Below are positions 43,579 through 51,821 of a DNA stretch of 64,000 nt, piece by piece. The first letter of the stretch is position 1. Every line of letters begins with the position of its first letter. The notes under the pieces were generated by a model, which had not been told where the DNA came from, ran no database searches, and saw nothing but the letters and a program-made list of their open reading frames with translations. The position numbers and the translations under genes were made by a program. Origin of the DNA: an uncultured Prevotella sp. (lineage in GTDB: Bacteria > Bacteroidota > Bacteroidia > Bacteroidales > Bacteroidaceae); NCBI GenBank assembly GCA_944320195.1, contig CALUGP010000001.1, forward strand, positions 177,361-241,360, read 5' to 3'.

Positions 43579-44703
43579 TCAGTCATTGAGCAGCATCGGC
43601 ATGATGAGCATCAGTACGTCTTCGTTTTCAGGCTGCTGGGTTGGCAGTATGATGCACGGACGGCTTGGGTCGGCGAGTTGCAGCTCAACTTCCTCGCAGT
43701 CAAGGTTGTTCAGAATTTCCATAAGCGAAGTGCCTTTGAAGCCAATGTCCATAGGTGTGCCGTTGTAGTCGCACACTATTTCTTCTTTCGCGCTTGTGTA
43801 GAAGTCGATGTCTTCGGATGAGATCACGGCTTTCCCTGTTTCTATGTGGAGGCGCACCTGTTGGCTGCTGTCGCTTGCGAAAGGAAGTACGCGGCGTATT
43901 ACGCCGATGAGCACCATGCGGTCTATCGTCATGCGGTTGGGGTTGTCTTGCGGTATTACCGAGTTGTAGTTGGGATAGCGTCCTTCGATCAGTCTGCACG
44001 ACAATGTTCCGCCAGGGAATGATATTGTTGCGTTGCGCTCGTCGAAACGAATAAGTACGTCCTCGTCATTTTTCTGTAAAACGCCTTTCAGCAATGTCGC
44101 CGGTTTCTTTGGCATAATGAAAGACATCTGCGTTTCCGACTTGATGCTGCTGTTGCGTGTGCGTACAAGCTTGTGCCCGTCGCTTGCCACTATGGCCAGT
44201 GCGTCGGTTGTGAGGTCGAAATATATGCCGTTCATAACGGGACGCAACTCTTCGTTGGCAGTGGCGAAGATTGAACGGGAGATGTCGTTGTTCAATGTCT
44301 TTGAGTCAATTATGATTGAAGCCGCACTGTCTTGTAATGGTTGAAGGCGTGGAAATTCGTCGCCGCTCTGCCCCGTGAAGTTGTAAATGCCGTTCATGTA
44401 AACCACCTTTATGGCATATGAAGACATGTCTACGTCCAACGTAAGCGGTTGTTCGGGCAATTCTTTTACAGCATCGAGAATTGTGCGGTTGTTTACGGCG
44501 AATGTGCCGTTGCCGTCCACCTCGTCCAATTGCAGCTGGGTTGTCATTACGTTTTCGCTGTCAGACGCGGTGATGGTCAGAGTGTTGCCGTTCACTTCGA
44601 ACAGATAACAGTCCAATATCGGCATGGAGTTTTTGCTGTTGAATACCTTTGACAGCGCCGACAGGCGGGCGCCCAAGGTTGTGCTTGAAATGGTCAGTCT
44701 CAT
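43579..44703 (-). CDS. dnaN: DNA polymerase III sliding clamp (beta subunit)
   Basis: A 374-residue ring-forming clamp with three similar domains of about 120 residues. The start MRLTISSTTLGARLSALSKVFNSKNSMPILDC is characteristic; DGHKLVRT in domain 2 and FPGGTLSCRLIEGRYPNYNSVIP at the junction with domain 3 are hallmark stretches, and the C-terminus ends with LIMPMLLND, the peptide-binding pocket side. A frame 14 codons longer exists but the inner ATG at 44703 gives the conserved start. First gene of the minus-strand string to the TPR gene. Confidence 0.96.
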   Translation of the reverse strand: MRLTISSTTLGARLSALSKVFNSKNSMPILDCYLFEVNGNTLTITASDSENVMTTQLQLDEVDGNGTFAVNNRTILDAVKELPEQPLTLDVDMSSYAIKVVYMNGIYNFTGQSGDEFPRLQPLQDSAASIIIDSKTLNNDISRSIFATANEELRPVMNGIYFDLTTDALAIVASDGHKLVRTRNSSIKSETQMSFIMPKKPATLLKGVLQKNDEDVLIRFDERNATISFPGGTLSCRLIEGRYPNYNSVIPQDNPNRMTIDRMVLIGVIRRVLPFASDSSQQVRLHIETGKAVISSEDIDFYTSAKEEIVCDYNGTPMDIGFKGTSLMEILNNLDCEEVELQLADPSRPCIILPTQQPENEDVLMLIMPMLLND

Positions 44704-44836
44704 TATGTTGATGTTTAATTTGTTTTTAAGGTCATGCGCGGACATGGTCTTGCTTCCTTGGAAAGGTTGTTTGCAAGGCCTGTTTGATGTTCCGTGGGTG
44801 ACTTCTCGGCGTTGTCCGACGCTTCAAAGTAGGACA

Positions 44837-44868
44837 CAAAAATACGAAAAAGCAAGCGGCGGAACAAA
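44837..44868 (-). promoter_or_regulatory. Promoter of dnaN
   Basis: On the minus strand TTTG (44868-44865), 20 bases, TATTTTTG (44844-44837). This gives a leader of about 130 bases. It faces the DUF3127 gene. Confidence 0.6.
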
Positions 44869-44949
44869 AAAAATGTGCAAAAATTTCTTTATTCACAAGT
44901 ATTTTACTAATTTCGCAATCAAAAAATAAAACAACACTAACAAAGTATT

Positions 44950-45387
44950 ATGGAAATAGAAGGTAAAATCATAGCCGTCATCCCGGCTAGGGAAGGCGTT
45001 TCGGCGAGAACAGGCACGGCGTGGAAGACTCAGGATTATGTCATAGAGACACACGAGCAGTATCCGCGCAGATGCTGTTTCAATGTGTTTGGTGCTGATA
45101 AGATACAGTTGTTCAACATACAGGTGGGCGAGGAACTTCGTGTAAGTTTCGACATTGACGCTCACGAATATCAGGGCCGTTGGTTCAACTCAATACGCGC
45201 ATGGAAAGTTGAGCGCATTGATCCCAATGCAGCACAGGCTCCGGTTCAACCTGTTCCGTTCGGGCAACCCATGCCGGCTCAGCCTGTTGCGGGAGCCGCG
45301 CCGACATCCCAGCCGGCACCGGCATCAGAGGCAGCACCGTTCCCTCCGCAGCAGGAGGGGGGCAGCGATGACGATCTTCCATTCTAA
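44950..45387 (+). CDS. DUF3127 OB-fold protein with an SSB-like acidic tip
   Basis: A 145-residue protein. Residues 1-90 form the DUF3127 domain (MEIEGKIIAVIPAREGVSARTG; QDYVIETHEQYPRRCCFNVFG; INSI-type WFNSIRAWKVERI), an OB-fold predicted from its strand pattern. Residues 92-137 are a Pro/Ala/Gln-rich linker. The last six residues are DDDLPF, almost identical to the partner-binding tip of single-strand DNA-binding proteins (DDDIPF). The layout is that of SSB, so a single-strand DNA or replication role is inferred, backed by the divergent dnaN neighbour. Confidence 0.85.
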   Translation: MEIEGKIIAVIPAREGVSARTGTAWKTQDYVIETHEQYPRRCCFNVFGADKIQLFNIQVGEELRVSFDIDAHEYQGRWFNSIRAWKVERIDPNAAQAPVQPVPFGQPMPAQPVAGAAPTSQPAPASEAAPFPPQQEGGSDDDLPF

Positions 45388-45451
45388 TCGGAGTGGAAGA
45401 AAGGATGCCCGGCGTTACTTCGTGAGGGCAAGTTTATACTGATAAATAATG

Positions 45452-45492
45452 AAAAAAGACGGATGTAGCAATTGGTTACATCCGTCTTTTTT
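45452..45492. terminator. Bidirectional terminator after the DUF3127 gene
   Basis: GACGGATGTA (45458-45467) pairs with TACATCCGTC (45477-45486); A run on the left, T run on the right. It serves the converging flavoprotein genes too. Confidence 0.88.
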
Positions 45493-45527
45493 GTCTGTTA
45501 TAATGGCATGGACGCTTCGCAGGCACG

Positions 45528-46154
45528 TTATTTTTCTTGAATGAAATGCGTACGCACCCTTGGCTCATATTCAGGTTTGCCGATTCCTGCTTCCCGTCCG
45601 CATTCTATGCATTTCAGGAGCCATGCCATATTTTGACCAAGCACTCTCATTGTCTGCAATCCCTCTTGGTCTTTACGGACGTCGTCAGGCGTGAAGCCGT
45701 GTACGGAGTTCCAGTATTGTGACGACACTATGGGCATGTTGCAGATTGTGAAATATTGGTTTAATTGCTCAAACGTGGCGGATGCTCCGCCTCTTCTGCA
45801 CGATACCACTGATGCTCCGAGCTTTCCTGCCATCCGTTTCTCTGTTCCGTAAAACAGCCGGTTAAGGAAAGAGATGAGTTGTCCGGTAGGGGCGCTGTAG
45901 TAGACTGGCGACCCTATTATTATTCCGTCAAACTCATCCAGCCGTTTCTGTATGTCTTGCACGATGTCGTCGCGGAAGCAGTGCCCCGTCTTGGCACAAT
46001 TGCCGCAAGCTATACAGCCGGCTATCGGCTTTTTGCCCAAATAGAGCAGCTCGGTCTCAATGCCGTTTGCCTGTAATGTCATTTCGACCTCATGCAGCGC
46101 AGTATATGTGCAACCCTGTTTATTGGGGCTGCCGTTTATAAGCAGAACCTTCAT
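45528..46154 (-). CDS. Iron-sulfur flavoprotein (flavodoxin-like NAD(P)H reductase), copy 1
   Basis: A 208-residue FMN protein. LLINGSPNKQGCTYTAL (residues 4-20) is the phosphate loop of the flavodoxin-like FMN reductase family; IIIGSPVYYSAPTGQLISFLNR is the flavin-contact stretch. GCIACGNCAKTGHC gives a compact CX2CX2CX5C motif, the spacing of iron-sulfur flavoproteins of the Isf type. It probably reduces quinones, oxygen or other electron acceptors. It lies 3 bases after the second, shorter flavoprotein gene and ends the unit under the HxlR-facing promoter. Confidence 0.85.
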   Translation of the reverse strand: MKVLLINGSPNKQGCTYTALHEVEMTLQANGIETELLYLGKKPIAGCIACGNCAKTGHCFRDDIVQDIQKRLDEFDGIIIGSPVYYSAPTGQLISFLNRLFYGTEKRMAGKLGASVVSCRRGGASATFEQLNQYFTICNMPIVSSQYWNSVHGFTPDDVRKDQEGLQTMRVLGQNMAWLLKCIECGREAGIGKPEYEPRVRTHFIQEK

Positions 46155-46157
46155 GTT

Positions 46158-46697
46158 TTAGAATTTGTGTGCCAGCTCTGCCGCCTGCCTGCAGCCGTCG
46201 GTCTGGTTGATGTCACCTTCGTTCAGGACTCCCGGAACGAGCACTTCGCCAACAACATCCCATTTTAGCAGTGCTGCGGACCGCTCTATCGGGATGTGCA
46301 CGCCGTCCATTACGGTCATGTCGTTTTCCTCACAGCAGGTTATCAGTCCGCATTTTTTACCTGCTATGTCCTTGCCTGCCACGCAGAATGAGTATATGCG
46401 GTCAATCACGCCTTTTATCTGTGTGGGTATCGAGTACCAATATACCGGCGTGGTGAAGACTACGGCGTCGGCCTCCAATATTTCAGGGGCTATTGTGTTG
46501 AAGTCGTCGTCAAACGAGCATGCCTTGCCTGTCTTGAAACATGTCTGGCAAGCATGGCAGCCTCCTATTTTCATCATTGCTGCGTCAAACCGGCGCACCG
46601 TATGGCCGCACCGTTCGGCTTCTTCAATGAAAGCCTCGGCCATGGCGAAGCTGTTGCCCTTCTTGCGGGGGCTTCCTGTTATTACAACTATTTTCAT
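46158..46697 (-). CDS. Iron-sulfur flavoprotein (flavodoxin-like), copy 2
   Basis: A 179-residue relative of the preceding gene. VVITGSPRKKGNSFAMAEAF is the FMN phosphate loop, VVFTTPVYWYSIPTQIKGVIDR the flavin-contact segment, and GGCHACQTCFKTGKAC gives CX2CX2CX6C, a probable [4Fe-4S] site. The tandem pair may form a hetero-oligomer or act on related substrates. Gene order after the promoter is NTF2-like protein, this gene, then copy 1; gaps are 18 and 3 bases, consistent with one mRNA. Confidence 0.85.
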   Translation of the reverse strand: MKIVVITGSPRKKGNSFAMAEAFIEEAERCGHTVRRFDAAMMKIGGCHACQTCFKTGKACSFDDDFNTIAPEILEADAVVFTTPVYWYSIPTQIKGVIDRIYSFCVAGKDIAGKKCGLITCCEENDMTVMDGVHIPIERSAALLKWDVVGEVLVPGVLNEGDINQTDGCRQAAELAHKF

Positions 46698-46715
46698 AAA
46701 GCGTCTTTTTCGGTG

Positions 46716-47099
46716 TTATTTCTTTATGGTGTCAGAGTTCTGGTTGTACGCCTTGGCTACGCATTTCCACTCGCCGTTCATTTTCATCATCAGCAGATAG
46801 TCGGTAAAGTCGATGCGTCCTCCCCATTTCTCTTCCAGTACTCGTACTACGGCGAGCGTCTCTTCCACGTCTATTACGTCAACGCGTGCCTTGAAGTCGC
46901 TGCCTGCACCGACGGTGTCGACATTCTTATAGAACTGCTCTATGCTGCCATGTTCAAGACTGCCGTCAAGGTAACCGAACAGTACTGCCTCGTCAATGAA
47001 CAGCTCTTTGGCGTAACGGCTGTCGCCTTCGGCAACGCTTTTTACAAACTTCATTGCAGCTTCTTCAACTGCCTTGTATTCTTCAATGCTTGCTCTCAT
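46716..47099 (-). CDS. NTF2-like (SnoaL-type) fold protein
   Basis: A 127-residue protein with the cone-shaped NTF2-like fold: an N-terminal helix (SIEEYKAVEEAAMKFVKSVAEGD), then LFIDEAVLFGYLDGSLEHGSIEQFYKNV, then beta strands ending DYLLMMKMNGEWKCVAKAY, as in lumazine-binding-like members. The start at 47099 gives MRASIEEYKAV; 12 more open codons upstream overlap the promoter. It may be a small-molecule binding protein or an isomerase; no catalytic residues can be named. First gene of the unit with two flavoproteins. Confidence 0.82.
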   Translation of the reverse strand: MRASIEEYKAVEEAAMKFVKSVAEGDSRYAKELFIDEAVLFGYLDGSLEHGSIEQFYKNVDTVGAGSDFKARVDVIDVEETLAVVRVLEEKWGGRIDFTDYLLMMKMNGEWKCVAKAYNQNSDTIKK

Positions 47100-47132
47100 A
47101 ATGTAATGTATTTTATGGTTTTGTTGATGCTG

Positions 47133-47163
47133 CAAAGATAATGTATAGATGTCAATTTGACAA
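47133..47163 (-). promoter_or_regulatory. Promoter of the NTF2-like/flavoprotein operon
   Basis: On the minus strand TTG (47163-47161), 20 bases, TATCTTTG (47140-47133). The half-site of the HxlR operator (47164-47176) touches its -33 box. Confidence 0.7.
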
Positions 47164-47203
47164 GTACCGAAAAATTATTCATGTACCGAAAAATTTTTCG
47201 GTA
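47164..47203. promoter_or_regulatory. Probable HxlR operator: perfect 20-bp palindrome plus a half-site
   Basis: TACCGAAAAATTTTTCGGTA (47184-47203) is a perfect palindrome. GTACCGAAAAATT also occurs at 47164-47176, 19 bases before the matching part of the palindrome. The pair sits between divergent promoters of the HxlR gene and the flavoprotein operon. Confidence 0.75.
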
Positions 47204-47228
47204 TATGATTATTTCAGGTAATTATATG

Positions 47229-47236
47229 TATATTTG
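47229..47236 (+). promoter_or_regulatory. -7 element of the HxlR gene
   Basis: TATATTTG, 25 bases before the ATG at 47262. The 20-bp palindrome lies just upstream, where a -33 box would be expected but is not clear. Confidence 0.6.
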
Positions 47237-47261
47237 CATAGTTATTGAAAATTGATGGAAT

Positions 47262-47621
47262 ATGTATGAAAGGAAGATACCTGTAGACTTGGATTGCCCC
47301 TTACGGCTGACGATGAGCCTGATAGACTCGAAGTGGAAGTCGTGCATCCTGGACGAATTGCGCCACAAGCCGTTGCGCCCGAGCGAGCTGCATAAAATCT
47401 TGCCGGAGGCAACGCCGCGCGTGCTTGACCTGCAGCTTAAGGAGCTGGTGGAGGACGGACTCGTGTCGAAGACGATTTATCCGGAGCTGCCACCGCGTTC
47501 GGAATATGCCATAACCCCGCTCGGAATGACGCTGATACCGATCATCGACGCAATGATTGACTGGGGCAACAAGAATGCCGGACTGTTTGAGAAAAAGTAC
47601 GGGAAAAAAGAGTTGACTTAA
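47262..47621 (+). CDS. HxlR-family transcriptional regulator
   Basis: A 119-residue winged-helix dimer-forming regulator. The core is DCPLRLTMSLIDSKWKSCILDELRHKPLRPSELHKILPEATPRVLDLQLKELVEDGLVSK, with helix-turn-helix about residues 38-62 and the wing at TIYPELPPRSEYAIT. Cys12 stands in the conserved N-terminal position that senses quinones or oxidants in relatives such as YodB and HypR; Cys28 is a second candidate. The gene is divergent from the flavoprotein operon and separated from it by a perfect palindrome, so it very likely controls both. Confidence 0.92.
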   Translation: MYERKIPVDLDCPLRLTMSLIDSKWKSCILDELRHKPLRPSELHKILPEATPRVLDLQLKELVEDGLVSKTIYPELPPRSEYAITPLGMTLIPIIDAMIDWGNKNAGLFEKKYGKKELT

Positions 47622-47700
47622 AAGGCCGTCTTTTGCGTTGCAATTGACCGCATTTTAGCGCGTAAAAGACGGTCTTTTACAATGTGAAAAGCCGTCTTTT
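47621..47700. repeat. GGCCGTC-type intergenic repeats, locus D
   Basis: AAAAGGCCGTCTTTTGC, CCGCATTTTAGCG, CGTAAAAGACGGTCTTTTAC and GTGAAAAGCCGTCTTTTC at intervals of about 20-24 bases; AAAAGACGGTCTTTT is nearly self-complementary. It starts at the HxlR stop codon. Confidence 0.65.
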
Positions 47701-47745
47701 CAAAGCGTCGGGATATTCAGGCAGAAATGAATGACGTTAAATGAT

Positions 47746-47784
47746 ATGGGCTTCGTTCGTGGCACGAACGGAGCCCATGTTTTT
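47746..47784 (+). terminator. Terminator after the HxlR gene
   Basis: ATGGGCTTCGTTCGTG (47746-47761) pairs with CACGAACGGAGCCCAT (47763-47778) with one imperfect pair, then GTTTTT. It separates the converging HxlR and MFS genes. Confidence 0.8.
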
Positions 47785-47822
47785 GTTAGACGTTAAGTCT
47801 TTGTATACTGTTATGAATTGCC

Positions 47823-49478
47823 TTACTTTATGTTCGGCTCCTCCAGTCCGTAGCCTTTCTTCCTGTCAACCACCTTAAGGACGAAGCCGAGCAGCAAGGC
47901 GGCAACGCCGAGGCAGGCCAGCATGACGAGTGGGGCGGTGTAGTCATAAGACACGGCTGCCTCTTGTGGAGTGATGAGGCCGTTCTCGAGGTCGGAGACG
48001 AGCTGCGGATTGGTCTTGTCGAGCACTTTGCCGATAAGCAGGGGGAAGAGCCACAGGCCGATGTTCTGTATCCAGAATATCAGGGCGTATGCGCTGCCTA
48101 TGATTTTTGCGTCGACAAGCTTGGGCACGCTGGGCCAGAGCGATGCCGGCACGAGTGAGAAGCTGGCGCCGAGCACGAGGATTGTGACGTAAGCCACGAT
48201 TACTCCGCCGACGGCGTTGCCCTTGAACATGGGCAGGATGAAGGCGAAGGTGAGGTGGCAGGCTATAAGCAGCAGTGAGCCGATGACGAGCATCGAGGCG
48301 GCTTTGCCCTTGTGGTCTACGTAGTTGCCGAGGATGGGCGTGATGCCGACGGCTAGCAGGGGGAACACGGCGAACACCGTTTCGGCGCTTTGGCGCATGT
48401 AGCCCATGTAGCAGAACACCACAAGGGCTACGACGGCTATTATCTGCATTAGTGTGCGTGTGCCTTTCTGTTTGGAGAAGTTGCTGGCGAAGGCTGCCGC
48501 GGCTACAACCAGCATGATGATGTATTGGATGACGGTCACGGTGTTGCCGGCCCAGAACGAGTCAGGCGAAAGCTCGGTGAACGTGAGGTTGCATTGCAGC
48601 ATGTTTACGGCATACTTCTGGAAGGGGAATATGGCCGAATAGTAGAGTACGCACAACAGGGCGACGAGCCAGAAGCCGCTGCTGCGCAGGATGTTGCCGA
48701 TGTCGCTTATCTTGAACGGGTCGTCTTTCTCTTCGGCTTCGCCGGTCTGTGCGTCGAGCTTCTTGTCCATGAAGAAGTATACGATGAACATGATGAGGGC
48801 AATCATCAAGAGCACAACGCCGAAGGCTACAGAGCGTGACACGTCGATGTCGCCGCCAAGCTTTGCGAATACGGGCGAGAATATCATGCACGTTGCCACA
48901 CCGAGGCGCGCAAGAGCCATCTCGGAGCCCATGGCGAGCGCCATCTCGTGCCCCTTGAACCATTTTACTATGCCGCGCGACACGGTGATGCCGGCCATCT
49001 CGACACCGCAGCCGAATATCATGAAGCCCACGGCGGCAAACTTGGCAGAGGCGGGCATGCCGAGATAGAACGGCGAGATGCCCAGCTCGTCGAAGCCGGG
49101 AATGTAGTTAAGGTTGTTGTTGAACCATGTCTCAAGGCTGCTGCCTTGGAAGGCTTCGGTCACGGCATACCAGTTTATGGCTGCCCCGACGAGCATCACG
49201 GCTCCTGAAAGAACTGCCGTGAAGCGCACCCCCATCTTGTCGAGGATTATTCCGGCGAAGATAAGGAAGAACACGAATACGTTGAGGAATGTCTCAGAAC
49301 CTTGCATCGTGCCGAAAGCGGTTGAGTCCCAGCCACGTGTGGACTGCATCAGGTCTTTGATAGGCGAAAGGATGTCCATGAAGATGTATGAACAGAACAT
49401 CGCAAAGGCAAGGAAGAACAGCACCATCCACCTTGTGGCGGCGGAGTCTCGAAGTGTTTTTTGAATAGAAGATATCAT
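47823..49478 (-). CDS. MFS transporter (MFSD1-like)
   Basis: A 551-residue inner-membrane protein with about 12 hydrophobic segments. TRWMVLFFLAFAMFCSYIFMD starts helix 1; GIILDKMGVRFTAVLSGAVML carries the MFS loop 2-3 signature. A charged loop near residues 245-270 (KKLDAQTGEAEEKDDPFK) divides the two halves. The sequence style is that of MFSD1-type carriers, some of which move dipeptides; with the S9 peptidase gene just upstream, peptide uptake is a fair guess. Start at 49478 was preferred because the upstream 18 codons are not conserved in style and precede helix 1. Confidence 0.85.
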   Translation of the reverse strand: MISSIQKTLRDSAATRWMVLFFLAFAMFCSYIFMDILSPIKDLMQSTRGWDSTAFGTMQGSETFLNVFVFFLIFAGIILDKMGVRFTAVLSGAVMLVGAAINWYAVTEAFQGSSLETWFNNNLNYIPGFDELGISPFYLGMPASAKFAAVGFMIFGCGVEMAGITVSRGIVKWFKGHEMALAMGSEMALARLGVATCMIFSPVFAKLGGDIDVSRSVAFGVVLLMIALIMFIVYFFMDKKLDAQTGEAEEKDDPFKISDIGNILRSSGFWLVALLCVLYYSAIFPFQKYAVNMLQCNLTFTELSPDSFWAGNTVTVIQYIIMLVVAAAAFASNFSKQKGTRTLMQIIAVVALVVFCYMGYMRQSAETVFAVFPLLAVGITPILGNYVDHKGKAASMLVIGSLLLIACHLTFAFILPMFKGNAVGGVIVAYVTILVLGASFSLVPASLWPSVPKLVDAKIIGSAYALIFWIQNIGLWLFPLLIGKVLDKTNPQLVSDLENGLITPQEAAVSYDYTAPLVMLACLGVAALLLGFVLKVVDRKKGYGLEEPNIK

Positions 49479-49525
49479 ATTGTTGAATTTGATGGTTGTT
49501 TTTTGAAATCGGTAATTACAACTAC

Positions 49526-49600
49526 GAATCAAGAGTTAAGAATCGAGAAGGCATGCCTGGCGAGCAGCCTTTCTTAATTCTTAACTCTTGATTCTTGATT
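49526..49600. repeat. TTAAGA-type heptamer repeats as an inverted pair
   Basis: GAATCAAGAGTTAAGAATCGAG (49526-49547) and CTTAATTCTTAACTCTTGATTC (from 49573) are near-complementary, with a GC-rich loop. The right part also holds an additional TCTTGATT unit. It fills the gap between the S9 peptidase and MFS genes. Confidence 0.6.
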
Positions 49601-51764
49601 ATTTCAGCCAGCGGTCGAGCCAGTTGAAGAATGTGCGTTGCCACAGTATGCCGTTCTGCGGTTTCAAAACCCAGTGGTTTTCATCGGGGAATAGCAGCAG
49701 TTCGGCCGGTATGCCGCGCATGCGTGCCGCGTTGAATGCGCCCATGCCTTGGTTGGCGTTTATGCGGTAGTCTTTTTCTCCGTGTATGCAAAGTATCGGA
49801 GCGTCCCACTTGTCTATGAACTTGTGCGGCGAGTTGGCGTAAGTCCTGCGCGCGTTCTCGGTCAGGTCTTTGTTCCAGTAAGCGTCGTCATATTCCCAGT
49901 TGCTGAACCATGCTTCCTCTGTGTCGGTGTACATTGACTCCAGATTGAACGCTCCGTCGTGGGATATGAAGCATTTGAAGCGCTTGTCGTGGTGTCCTGC
50001 CAGATAATAGACGCTGAAGCCTCCGAAGCTTGCGCCTACCGCGCCGAGACGGTCTTTGTCAACAAACGGCAGGTTGTTGCAGGCGTCGTCGATGGCTGTC
50101 AGGTAGTCTTTCATGCACTGGCCGGTCCAGTCTCCTGATATTTGCTCGTTCCATTCGCTTCCGAATCCGGGCAGTCCCCTGCGGTTTGGAGCGATTACAA
50201 CGTATCCGTTTGCAGCCATTATCTGCATGTTCCAGCGGTAGCTCCAGAACTGTGACACTGGACTTTGCGGTCCGCCTTCACAGAACAGAAGGGTGGGGTA
50301 TTTCTTAGTCTCGTCAAAATGTGCTGGCAGCACCACCCAGTACATCATGTCCTTGCCGTCGGTTGTCTTGATCCAGCGTTGCTGTATCTTGCCGAAAGTC
50401 ATCTGGTCGTAAAGGTGTTTGTTTTCAAACGTTATCTGTTCGGCTTTCGATTGCTTTTCCTTCTTGGACGGATTTATTACGTAAAGTTCTGATGCCTGCG
50501 ACATGCTGTGTCTTTCGGCGAGCAGCTTTTTCCCGTCGTTTAGCAGTTGCACGGAGCCATAGTCATGCCAGCCGTCGGTCAGCTGCATCACATTTCCGTC
50601 GAGATTGGTCTGGTAAATGTTTTCACATCCGTGCCAAACGCCTAAGAAATAAAGAGTGTTTGAATCATCGCCCCAACAGAATGCGTCAACGTTTGTATCG
50701 AGCGTTTCTGTTACATACGTCTTGTCCCCGGTATTGGTGTTGTATACACAGAGGCGGTTGCGGTCGCTTTCGTATCCGTCGCGTGCCATGCTTTGCCATG
50801 CAATGTATTTTCCGTCGGGCGAGAATTGTGGGTTGGTGTCATATCCGGGATTGTTTTTCAGGTTCTCTTCTGCGTTGACAGCCTGGTGCTTCATGGACTT
50901 TGTAAGGTCTGTTTCCGGCTCAATATAACCAGCCGGTTTGCAAATGTTTGCCGTCTTTCCTGTGGAAATGTCATAAATATAAATGTCCGTATCGGTTGAG
51001 GTCGCATATTTTACTCCCGTCTTTTTGCGTGATGTATATGCAATTGTCTTCGAATCCGGGCTCCATGCCAGTTGCTCTATTCCGCCGAACGGTTTTACCG
51101 GGCTTTCATATGGCTCGCCTTTCATGATGTCTTCACCTTCACCAATACCGTTTGCCGTAACGTCTGCAAGGAACGGATGGGGAATAGTCTCCACGTATTC
51201 GTCCCAATGTCTGTAGTTCATGTCGGTAATCAGACGGCCGGTAGCTTTTGGTAAATCGGTAGGATTCTCCTTGATGATTCCGTGATATGGAATTTGTTTT
51301 ATCAATAAGACGTGTTTTTCATCGGGTGAAAACATAAAGCCGTCAATTCCCGTTTTGTCTTTTGTCAGTTGTCTGCGGTTGCTTCCGTCGGCATTCATTT
51401 CCCATATCTGCCCGTCACAAAGAAATGCTATTTTCTCTCCATTGGCAGTCCATACTGCATCACTCTCACTCTTTGCGCTTGTTGTGAGCATCTTGTTGTT
51501 TTTACCGTCGGCATCCATTACGTAAATTACAGTGTGGCTTTTGTTTTCTTTTACGCTGTAATAACTTACCTGGTAAACGATGCGTTTGCCATCGGGCGAG
51601 GCTTGGTGGCCGCCGATGCGCCCCATAGCCCAAAGTGCCTCGGGTGTCATTAAGTCACTGTTCAGGGTGATGTTGTTTTTCCCAATGAAGTTGTTTGATT
51701 CTTGTGCGTTGGCAGTATTGCATCCTACGGCAAGTGCCGCTGCAACCATAAATGCTTTATTCAT
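49599..51764 (-). CDS. S9 family peptidase (dipeptidyl-peptidase 5-like)
   Basis: A 721-residue exported serine peptidase. The signal peptide is MNKAFMVAAALAVGCNTANA; VGC could alternatively be a weak lipobox. About residues 35-450 form a WD40-like beta-propeller (ISPDGKRIVYQVS, FSPDGKYIAW), and 460-721 an alpha/beta hydrolase. The nucleophile Ser is in GASFGGFSVYY, Asp in CIHGEKDYRI and His in PDENHWVL, an intact triad. It releases dipeptides from peptides in the periplasm. Next to the MFS gene, consistent with peptide use. Confidence 0.92.
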   Translation of the reverse strand: MNKAFMVAAALAVGCNTANAQESNNFIGKNNITLNSDLMTPEALWAMGRIGGHQASPDGKRIVYQVSYYSVKENKSHTVIYVMDADGKNNKMLTTSAKSESDAVWTANGEKIAFLCDGQIWEMNADGSNRRQLTKDKTGIDGFMFSPDEKHVLLIKQIPYHGIIKENPTDLPKATGRLITDMNYRHWDEYVETIPHPFLADVTANGIGEGEDIMKGEPYESPVKPFGGIEQLAWSPDSKTIAYTSRKKTGVKYATSTDTDIYIYDISTGKTANICKPAGYIEPETDLTKSMKHQAVNAEENLKNNPGYDTNPQFSPDGKYIAWQSMARDGYESDRNRLCVYNTNTGDKTYVTETLDTNVDAFCWGDDSNTLYFLGVWHGCENIYQTNLDGNVMQLTDGWHDYGSVQLLNDGKKLLAERHSMSQASELYVINPSKKEKQSKAEQITFENKHLYDQMTFGKIQQRWIKTTDGKDMMYWVVLPAHFDETKKYPTLLFCEGGPQSPVSQFWSYRWNMQIMAANGYVVIAPNRRGLPGFGSEWNEQISGDWTGQCMKDYLTAIDDACNNLPFVDKDRLGAVGASFGGFSVYYLAGHHDKRFKCFISHDGAFNLESMYTDTEEAWFSNWEYDDAYWNKDLTENARRTYANSPHKFIDKWDAPILCIHGEKDYRINANQGMGAFNAARMRGIPAELLLFPDENHWVLKPQNGILWQRTFFNWLDRWLK

Positions 51765-51782
51765 AATATCTTGATTTTGAAT

Positions 51783-51811
51783 ATAGGGGCAGACTGCATG
51801 TCTGCCCCTAT
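51783..51811 (-). terminator. Hairpin between yidC and the S9 peptidase gene
   Basis: ATAGGGGCAGAC (51783-51794) and GTCTGCCCCTAT (51800-51811) form a perfect 12-bp stem. No T run follows on the minus strand, so it may end transcription weakly or stabilise an mRNA end. Confidence 0.55.
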
Positions 51812-51821
51812 TGTATTGAGG

